Under the pieces are notes generated by a model. That model did no database searches. It worked only from the letters and a program-made list of their open reading frames with translations, and was not told the DNA's origin. A stretch of 8,467 nucleotides of DNA from Prevotellaceae bacterium (GTDB lineage: Bacteria > Bacteroidota > Bacteroidia > Bacteroidales > Paludibacteraceae): positions 1 through 8,467 of the forward strand of contig JACJXJ010000030.1 in assembly GCA_020636695.1 (NCBI GenBank), read 5' to 3'. Shown in pieces: positions 1-5,380 of this stretch (the first letter of the stretch is position 1; each line of letters opens with the position of its first letter). A program made the position numbers and the translations under genes.

Positions 1-1905
1 GGATTCGAACGCTTATGTGTAGCTGTACAAGGCAAAAAATCGAACTACGACACAGACGTGTTCCAACCACTACTCCGGAACATTGGCGACATCTGTAACT
101 GTCAATATGGAGCCGACAAAAAAGTAGATATCGCTATGCGCGTTATTGCTGACCATATTCGTACTATTGCATTTGCTATTACCGATGGTCAATTGCCAAG
201 CAACGCCAAAGCGGGCTATGTTATTCGTCGTATTTTACGCCGTGCTGTACGTTATGGTTACACCTTTATGGACCAACGTAGTGCTTTTTTGTATAAGTTA
301 ATTCCTGCGTTAATTGACAACATGGGTCAAGCTTATCCAGAACTTAAAGCGCAACAATCACTCATAGAGAAAGTGATTAAAGAGGAAGAAGAATCGTTTT
401 TACGGACGTTAGAAACGGGTATTCGCCTGCTGGACAAAGTGATGGAAGACACTAAAAAAGCAAAACGTTCTGAGATTTCAGGTGTGGACGCTTTCACGTT
501 ATATGACACATACGGTTTCCCACTCGACTTAACCGAACTCATTTTGAAAGAAAACGGTTTGACTCTGAATTCCGATGATTTTAACACAGAAATGGAAAAA
601 CAGAAGAACCGTGCGCGTAATGCTGCTGCTGTAGAAACTGGCGACTGGATTAGCGTAGCAGAAGGTGATTCATCATTTGTTGGTTATGATCAATTAGCAT
701 GTGAAACTCGCATTTTGCGTTACCGTAAAATGGCTCAAAAAGGTAAAAATTACTATCAAGTAGTATTGAGCCAAACACCATTTTATGCCGAAATGGGTGG
801 CCAAGTGGGTGACACAGGTACTTTGAGTAATGCCAACGAAACCATTGAAATACAAGATACTAAACGTGAAAATAATTTACCAATACATATTTTAGTTCAA
901 TTACCAAAAAATGTAACAGGCACATTCACCGCCACAGTAAATGCAAAACGTCGTGCAGCGATAGAAGCTAACCACTCTGCCACACACTTATTGCACGAAG
1001 CCTTGCGCGAATTACTAGGCACTCACGTTGAACAAAAAGGTTCTTACGTGTCGGCTGAATCACTTCGCTTCGACTTCTCGCACTTCCAAAAAGTAACGCC
1101 TGAAGAGTTGCGCACGTTAGAACACATGGTTAACAAACGTATTAGAGAAAACGTACTACTCGACGAACACCGTAATGTACCTATTGCAGAAGCAAAAAAT
1201 ATGGGAGCCATGGCTTTGTTCGGCGAAAAATATGGCGATAGTGTACGTGTCATTAAATACGGTTCATCGGTAGAATTATGTGGTGGAACACACGTAAAAG
1301 CCACAGGAAATATTGGTATGCTGCGCATCGTTTCCGAAAGTTCCATTGCTGCTGGCATTCGTCGTATCGAAGCAGTAACGGGCGAAAATGCTGAAATTTT
1401 AGTAGACAATCTACAAGACGTACAACGTACTATTCAAGAGTTACTTAACAACACGCCAGATATTATTTCTGCCATTAAAAAATCATTGGAAGATAACTCT
1501 ATTTGGAAAAAGAAAGTAGAAGATTTCATGCAAGAACGCGCTCTACTATTGCGCGACACATTACTTCAAAATGCTCAAGACATTAACGGCATAAAAGTAA
1601 TTCGCCACATAGGAAATGAAACACCCGATATGTTCAAGAACATTGTACCTCACTTCAAAGGTAAATTTGCAGATACTAAATTTATGTTTGTAGCAGGTAC
1701 CGTGTACGAAGGCAAACCAACATTAACTATATTTTTAAGCCAGCCTATGATAGAGGCTGGTTTCCACGCCGGAAACATGGTACGTGAAGCTGCTAAACTC
1801 ATCGAAGGCGGTGGCGGTGGTCAACCATTTATGGCATCAGCTGGCGGTAAAAAGCCAGAAGGTATAGATGCAGCCGTAGAACAAGTGATTGAATTGATAA
1901 AATAA
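1..1905 (+). CDS. alaS: Alanyl-tRNA synthetase, 5'-truncated by window edge
   Basis: Charges tRNA-Ala with alanine in the cytoplasm and hydrolyses mischarged Ser/Gly-tRNA-Ala. The frame is open from base 1 and gives 634 residues; the true start lies upstream. The first residues (GFERL) are the end of class II motif 3, so motifs 1 and 2 of the catalytic core are missing. The helical tRNA-recognition region follows, with the conserved RRILRRAVRYG stretch (about residues 77-87). The editing domain has its zinc-binding set: H325 and H329 in NHSATHLLH, then C427 and H431 in CGGTHV. Their spacing matches the E. coli set (H564, H568, C666, H670) with a constant offset of 239, implying a full protein of about 873 residues, normal for the family. 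The C-terminal C-Ala (DHHA1-type) domain has the glycine-rich GGGGGQPFMASAGG motif. The gene looks intact apart from the edge cut. Identity is very secure. Confidence 0.98.
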   Translation, partial: GFERLCVAVQGKKSNYDTDVFQPLLRNIGDICNCQYGADKKVDIAMRVIADHIRTIAFAITDGQLPSNAKAGYVIRRILRRAVRYGYTFMDQRSAFLYKLIPALIDNMGQAYPELKAQQSLIEKVIKEEEESFLRTLETGIRLLDKVMEDTKKAKRSEISGVDAFTLYDTYGFPLDLTELILKENGLTLNSDDFNTEMEKQKNRARNAAAVETGDWISVAEGDSSFVGYDQLACETRILRYRKMAQKGKNYYQVVLSQTPFYAEMGGQVGDTGTLSNANETIEIQDTKRENNLPIHILVQLPKNVTGTFTATVNAKRRAAIEANHSATHLLHEALRELLGTHVEQKGSYVSAESLRFDFSHFQKVTPEELRTLEHMVNKRIRENVLLDEHRNVPIAEAKNMGAMALFGEKYGDSVRVIKYGSSVELCGGTHVKATGNIGMLRIVSESSIAAGIRRIEAVTGENAEILVDNLQDVQRTIQELLNNTPDIISAIKKSLEDNSIWKKKVEDFMQERALLLRDTLLQNAQDINGIKVIRHIGNETPDMFKNIVPHFKGKFADTKFMFVAGTVYEGKPTLTIFLSQPMIEAGFHAGNMVREAAKLIEGGGGGQPFMASAGGKKPEGIDAAVEQVIELIK

Positions 1906-1940
1906 TTTGTCCCTTGTATTGTTTTGAATGTCTAACTTTG
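1906..1940 (+). promoter_or_regulatory. Candidate Bacteroidota-type promoter for trpS
   Basis: TAACTTTG at 1933-1940 is a perfect match to the Bacteroidota -7 consensus TAnnTTTG. A TTTG at 1906-1909, directly after the alaS stop codon, can serve as the -33 element with a 23-base spacer, at the long end of the accepted range; a TTG at 1914-1916 gives 16 bases, slightly short. Transcription would start near 1947, leaving a leader of only about 10 bases before the trpS ATG. This suggests trpS has its own promoter, though readthrough from alaS is possible because no terminator is visible between them. Confidence 0.55.
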
Positions 1941-1956
1941 ATAACTTAATTGCCTC

Positions 1957-3039
1957 ATGCAAGAAATGACTTATAATACCAACAGCTACGACACGGCTGT
2001 GGAAATCAGCAAAAAAATCGAAACCGATATTGTAAATAATCCATCAAAATATCGTGTTCTAACAGGTGACCGTCCTACAGGGCGTTTGCATATTGGACAT
2101 TATTTTGGATCCCTCCAAAACCGTGTCCGCCTATCCCATTTAGGGGTACCAACAATGATTTTAATTGCCGATTATCAAGTACTTACAGACCATGATGCTT
2201 ACCAAGAAATCAGCCAGAACACAAAACAATTAGTAATCGATTATTTGGCAGCAGGCATTGAACCTAGCGAAAATGTAATTATTTACCCGCATAGCTATGT
2301 TCCAGAAGCCAATCAACTGATGATTCCATTTTTGACACTCGTATCCAATGCTGAACTTAATCGCAATCCAACTGTTAAAGAAGAAATTCAATCAGCAGGA
2401 TTAAAAAGCGTAAACGCTGGCATGTACACTTATCCTGTTCACCAAGCTGTAGATATTTTATTTTGCAAAGGTAATGTAGTTCCTGTGGGGAAAGACCAAT
2501 TACCTCATCTCGAACTCACGCGAACTATTGCACGTCGTTTCAATGAAAAATTTTGCACCAATTGCGCACCCGTTTTCCCTGAACCACAAGCTTTGCTTAG
2601 CAAAACACCAAGCATCATAGGTTTAGATGGAACTCAAAAAATGAGTAAAAGCCGTGGAAATGCCATTATGCTTTGTGCTTCAGAAGATGAAACAGCTGCA
2701 CTCATCAAAAAAGCCAAAACAGACACCGAGCGTTTTATTACGTATGACCCTGTAAATAGACCAGAAGTAGCCAATCTTTTGATGCTCATCTCTCTATGTA
2801 CGGAAGAAGAGCCAGAAGCAATCGCTGCGAAAATTGGTAATGGCGGTGGTGGTATGCTGAAAAATATGCTTACCGAAGCTTTAAACGAAAAACTACGTCC
2901 ATTACGCACCCGTCGCAAACAATTGGAAGCAGAACCAGCTTATATCCAACAAGTTTTGAATGACGGATCACAGCGCGCACGCGAAATAGCAGCACGCACA
3001 TTGGACGAAGTAAGATCAGCTATGAACATGGTGATTTAA
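1957..3039 (+). CDS. trpS: Tryptophanyl-tRNA synthetase, divergent HIGHYFG/KMSKSRGN type
   Basis: Class Ic synthetase that activates tryptophan with ATP and loads tRNA-Trp in the cytoplasm; 360 residues. The Rossmann-fold HIGH signature is at residues 45-48 (GRLHIGHYFGS) and the KMSKS loop at 228-232 (GTQKMSKSRGN). Between them are the conserved GMYTYPVHQAVDILF and VPVGKDQLPHLELTR blocks that shape the Trp/ATP site. The C-terminal helical anticodon-binding region is at about 265-355. The wording of the motifs (GDRPTG, ADYQVLTD, KSRGN) resembles the subtype known from the Streptomyces indolmycin-resistant TrpRS1 rather than the E. coli/Geobacillus type (QPSG, DQHAIT, KSDDN). About 30 residues precede the core. 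ATG 1957 was chosen because it sits just downstream of a good -7 box; ATG 1966 is an equally possible start. No Shine-Dalgarno is present. Identity is very secure; subtype assignment is from memory of motifs. Confidence 0.97.
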   Translation: MQEMTYNTNSYDTAVEISKKIETDIVNNPSKYRVLTGDRPTGRLHIGHYFGSLQNRVRLSHLGVPTMILIADYQVLTDHDAYQEISQNTKQLVIDYLAAGIEPSENVIIYPHSYVPEANQLMIPFLTLVSNAELNRNPTVKEEIQSAGLKSVNAGMYTYPVHQAVDILFCKGNVVPVGKDQLPHLELTRTIARRFNEKFCTNCAPVFPEPQALLSKTPSIIGLDGTQKMSKSRGNAIMLCASEDETAALIKKAKTDTERFITYDPVNRPEVANLLMLISLCTEEEPEAIAAKIGNGGGGMLKNMLTEALNEKLRPLRTRRKQLEAEPAYIQQVLNDGSQRAREIAARTLDEVRSAMNMVI

Positions 3040-3082
3040 GATGTTCTAACTAGTAGCTACAACAATCCAGTATCAATAACCG

Positions 3083-3988
3083 ATGAAAAACACAAAAGCC
3101 TACATTGCCATTCTGGTTGCCATGACTATTTGGTCTGCATCCTTTATTTTCACGCGTATTGGCTTAGAAAGTTTTCCTCCAGTAACATTAGTTACCATGC
3201 GGATGGTGTTGGCGGCTATCATCTTAGGAATTGTTGGAGGAATTACAAAGCAAATACAAAGACTAGATCGCAAAGATGCCAAATTTTTGCTCATAGCGGC
3301 ATTTGCAGAACCATTTTGTTACTTCGTGTGTGAAGCTTATGGGTTAACATTAGTTTCACCTACAGTTGCTTCTGTTATCTTATCGACCATACCCCTTTTT
3401 GCACCTTTATTTGCATTTACACTCTTACGTGAACGCGTTACTTGGAGTAATATGTTAGGAATTATCATCTCCTTGGTAGGTGTGCTTATGTTAGTTATAG
3501 AAAAAGAACAAATAGTTGTTTCTCCAGTCGGCTTATTAGTACTCATGTTAGCAGTAGTGGCAGCTGTTATTTACTCCTCCATGCTCAAAAAAGTACCAGA
3601 AAAATATAATGCAACTACCATCGTTTTTTATGTGTATCTCTTTAGTTTACTGTTCTTTATTCCAGCATTCTTTATCAAAGATTTTCCAGCTATCAACCAA
3701 ATCGATTTTCAATGGCGATCATTTTATGCGGTTTTAACCTTGGCTATATTTGCATCAGTACTTTCATTTGTGCTATTTTGTTATAGTGTACGCAAATTAG
3801 GAGTAACTAGAGCCAATGCGTTCTGTAACATCATGCCTGGCTGTACAGCACTATTTATGTGGATATTATACGGCGAAACCTTGCCTACTATTAAAATTGT
3901 AGCCATTATTATTGTCATTATTGGCTTGTTCATAAGCCAAATGCAGTTTAAGACAAAAAAAGCACAACGAGACAACACCATGTTGTAA
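3083..3988 (+). CDS. EamA/DMT-superfamily transporter
   Basis: Inner-membrane protein of 301 residues, the usual length of the drug/metabolite transporter (DMT) family with two EamA repeats. About ten hydrophobic helices can be drawn, roughly at 6-27, 33-54, 67-88, 92-114, 121-140, 149-168, 178-198, 212-234, 243-263 and 268-286. The N-terminal helix carries the typical IWSASFIFTRIGL pattern (charged Arg after the first helix). The end of helix 4 has the family's LLRERVTWSNMLGIIISLVGV signature (about 114-134), repeated more weakly in the second half as LYGETLPTIKIVAIIIVIIGL. The tail is short and basic. The start follows trpS by 43 bases with no terminator or convincing promoter between, so co-transcription with trpS is likely. 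The family exports or imports amino acids, metabolites or drugs; the substrate cannot be read from this sequence. Family call is secure, function open. Confidence 0.9.
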   Translation: MKNTKAYIAILVAMTIWSASFIFTRIGLESFPPVTLVTMRMVLAAIILGIVGGITKQIQRLDRKDAKFLLIAAFAEPFCYFVCEAYGLTLVSPTVASVILSTIPLFAPLFAFTLLRERVTWSNMLGIIISLVGVLMLVIEKEQIVVSPVGLLVLMLAVVAAVIYSSMLKKVPEKYNATTIVFYVYLFSLLFFIPAFFIKDFPAINQIDFQWRSFYAVLTLAIFASVLSFVLFCYSVRKLGVTRANAFCNIMPGCTALFMWILYGETLPTIKIVAIIIVIIGLFISQMQFKTKKAQRDNTML

Positions 3989-4012
3989 CATCTCCTTAAT
4001 ACTTGAGTGATT

Positions 4013-4186
4013 ATGAAAGAAAAAATCTGTCCACGCTGCGGTGCTCGCTTTATATGTAATCACGAAAATGTGAGCCAATGCCAATGTGCAGCCATCACAC
4101 TCACACCTTCGCAACACGAAACATTGAAATCAGCTTACTCAGATTGCTTGTGTATCAATTGTTTAAAAGAACTTTTCTCACGATAA
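4013..4186 (+). CDS. Small cysteine-rich CWC-family protein
   Basis: A 57-residue protein that starts 24 bases after the transporter's stop, probably in the same transcript. It begins MKEKICPRCGARFIC and has eight cysteines at 6, 9, 15, 23, 25, 45, 47 and 50. The layout CPRCGARFxC...CxC...LTPxQ...Y..CLCxxCL fits the cysteine-rich CWC family (Pfam Cys_rich_CWC), whose members are about 50-70 residues and have no established function; a metal-binding (zinc-like) fold is the natural guess. The name-giving CWC is CQC here (23-25), so the central Trp is replaced by Gln. No signal peptide or membrane segment is seen, so it is probably cytoplasmic. There is no Shine-Dalgarno sequence, as for its neighbours. 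The match over the whole length makes it a real gene despite its size. Confidence 0.85.
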   Translation: MKEKICPRCGARFICNHENVSQCQCAAITLTPSQHETLKSAYSDCLCINCLKELFSR

Positions 4187-4202
4187 ATTTATTAAAAAAA
4201 AA

Positions 4203-4210
4203 CATCTTTG
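4203..4210 (+). promoter_or_regulatory. Possible -7 promoter element for the AraC-family gene
   Basis: CATCTTTG matches the Bacteroidota TAnnTTTG element at five of six defined positions and lies in the 68-base gap between the CWC gene and the regulator. No clear TTG stands 17-23 bases upstream, so the -33 element is missing or weak. Transcription from here would give a leader of roughly 40 bases. The surrounding A-rich sequence makes a chance match possible. Confidence 0.3.
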
Positions 4211-4254
4211 AAAACAAAACAAGTTATATACTCATTTAACAGGTGTACTTTAGT

Positions 4255-5055
4255 ATGGAAATAATTGAACATAAACCAAACGAGACATTACATCCAATTA
4301 TTGATAGTTATTATATTATAGAAACAACTGTCACTACGAATGATCGCATACCGCCTTTGGGACATCCAGTCATACAATTTCATCTAAAGAATGACATCAA
4401 TGCGTTTTTTTCAAATTATACTTTCCCCATAGAAGAAATTGTTGTGGTTGGACAGCTCTCCAAATTTGCTCAAATAAATAGTATTAAAGATTCAAAATTA
4501 ATTGGCGTTAACTTAAAACCGACAGCATTACATAAATTAACTAACATAAATATGGCTCTTTTAACCGATAAAGGAGCACCCGCATCCTATTATTTTAACC
4601 ATGATATTTATAACTTATTGACAGACATCAAACAGAGTAATGATACCAATAGCGTTATCAATCTATTGGACAATTACTTCATGAAGCTGATTGAAAATAA
4701 GCCAATTAAACAAGATAAATTCGATTACCTTATCACTCGTATTATTGACACAAAAGGAAAAATCACTCTTGAAGAAATAGAAACGATATGTCCCATGTCC
4801 AGTAGAACACGCCAACGTTATTTCACAGAACGCATTGGATTAAGTATGAAAACTTACTTAAGAGTTATACGAAATTTAAGTCTTTTCAAATTATTAAACG
4901 AACATCCCAATAAACCTATATCCGAACTTATTTTTGCAGTTGGTTATTATGACTACAGCCATTTTAACAAAGACTTCAAATTAATGACAGGCATCACACC
5001 TCAACAGTACTTTTCTTCGAATCAACTATTTACAAAACAACTACTCAATATTTAA
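4255..5055 (+). CDS. AraC-family transcriptional regulator
   Basis: DNA-binding regulator of 266 residues from ATG 4255. A GTG at 4243 in frame would add four residues; ATG is preferred because an AGGTG stretch sits 9 bases before it and the MEIIEHKP start fits similar proteins. The N-terminal half (about 5-110) resembles the sensing domain of Bacteroidota AraC proteins often annotated DUF6597: a PII-S-YY opening, a GHPVIQFHL strand, and a GVNLKPTALHKL segment. The C-terminal AraC/XylS DNA-binding domain covers about 157-253. It has two helix-turn-helix motifs, the first in ITLEEIETICPMSSRTRQRYF and the second in ISELIFAVGYYDYSHFNKDFK, closing with the hallmark MTGITPQQYF. The gene is visibly more AT-rich than alaS and trpS, which may hint at acquisition or just relaxed codon use. 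Targets are unknown; itself and the secreted-protein gene downstream are candidates by position only. Confidence 0.92.
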   Translation: MEIIEHKPNETLHPIIDSYYIIETTVTTNDRIPPLGHPVIQFHLKNDINAFFSNYTFPIEEIVVVGQLSKFAQINSIKDSKLIGVNLKPTALHKLTNINMALLTDKGAPASYYFNHDIYNLLTDIKQSNDTNSVINLLDNYFMKLIENKPIKQDKFDYLITRIIDTKGKITLEEIETICPMSSRTRQRYFTERIGLSMKTYLRVIRNLSLFKLLNEHPNKPISELIFAVGYYDYSHFNKDFKLMTGITPQQYFSSNQLFTKQLLNI

Positions 5056-5069
5056 GTTGTCGTTTTTTT
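5037..5069 (+). terminator. Weak intrinsic terminator candidate after the AraC-family gene
   Basis: ACAACT (5037-5042) pairs with AGTTGT (5055-5060) in a six-base stem with a 12-base loop, followed by CG and seven T (5063-5069). The stem overlaps the regulator's stop codon. It is short with only two G-C pairs, so it would be inefficient at best. Confidence 0.35.
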
Positions 5070-5095
5070 ACATACTAACCTCTATCATATTGATA

Positions 5096-5103
5096 TAACT
5101 TTG
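5096..5103 (+). promoter_or_regulatory. Bacteroidota -7 promoter element
   Basis: TAACTTTG, followed by C, is a perfect match to TAnnTTTG and identical to the box in front of trpS. A proper TTG -33 element is not found 17-23 bases upstream; only a T-run at 5063-5069 lies nearby. Transcription would begin near 5110, far ahead of the secreted-protein start at 5381. A missing -33 would fit a promoter needing an activator, which is inference. Confidence 0.5.
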
Positions 5104-5173
5104 CGAGCAACAATTCCTTTCATAAATTGTCGTCTCTATCACTACGCAAAATTATCAATAACAAGTAGTTGCA

Positions 5174-5188
5174 TCTCTTAACAAGAGA
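5174..5188. repeat. Short inverted repeat, possible operator
   Basis: TCTCTT and AAGAGA form a perfect 6-base inverted repeat around AAC. It lies about 70 bases downstream of the -7 box at 5096-5103, so it could be a protein-binding site or small hairpin in the leader. A repeat this short can occur by chance. Confidence 0.25.
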
Positions 5189-5380
5189 ACTTACAAACCA
5201 AGGAATTAACTATTATAACATGCTTAGATAAAAAGTGGGATATGTACGTTTACTATACTTAAACACACATCAACCTTCTACGTTTTAAGGTACTTGATTT
5301 ATGCCAAATTAGGACGAAAAAGAAAGCATGCATGTATTGATCACTTCTAACATATTGAAATAATTTAACACCACGCCATT

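Larger units (their letters stand above)
5056..5380 (+). other. 325-base intergenic region upstream of the secreted-protein gene
   Basis: No credible gene is present on either strand; the longest start-to-stop run noted is 11 codons (5328-5363). It holds a T-run from the weak terminator, a perfect -7 box (TAACTTTG, 5096-5103), a short inverted repeat ACAATT/AATTGT (5110-5115, 5125-5130) and a second one at 5174-5188. Closer to the gene, TTG 5337-5339 with a 21-base spacer to TAATTTAA (5361-5368) is a poorer second promoter candidate. If the first promoter is used the leader would be about 270 bases, long enough for regulation, but I recognise no riboswitch motif in it. Confidence 0.6.

Noticed and set aside
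1044..1409. 121-codon open frame on the minus strand inside alaS
   Set aside because: It lies wholly within the conserved editing domain of alaS, its translation shows no recognisable family, and it has no promoter or spacing of its own.
1801..1866. Glycine-rich codon run near the end of alaS, and a GNGGGG run in trpS (about 2836-2856), as possible repeats or a shared insertion
   Set aside because: The alaS run is the conserved glycine motif of the C-Ala domain, and the trpS run is in the usual glycine turn of the C-terminal domain; they are unrelated.
2634..2918. 94-codon minus-strand open frame inside trpS
   Set aside because: It is antisense to the KMSKS and C-terminal region of trpS and looks like a shadow of the coding strand.
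3866..4117. 83-codon minus-strand open frame over the transporter end and the CWC gene
   Set aside because: The + strand CWC frame across 4013-4186 has a clear family pattern; the antisense translation has none.
4187..4212. A-run between the CWC gene and the AraC-family gene as a terminator for minus-strand transcription
   Set aside because: No stable GC-containing hairpin accompanies it and no minus-strand gene is present.
4243..4254. GTG start four codons upstream for the AraC-family gene
   Set aside because: The ATG at 4255 has AGGTG at a suitable distance and gives the usual family N-terminus; the GTG lies within that AGGTG.
5328..5363. 11-codon upstream open frame ending 17 bases before the secreted-protein ATG
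   Set aside because: It is very short, has no enrichment of a regulatory amino acid and no hairpin pair typical of a leader-peptide attenuator.
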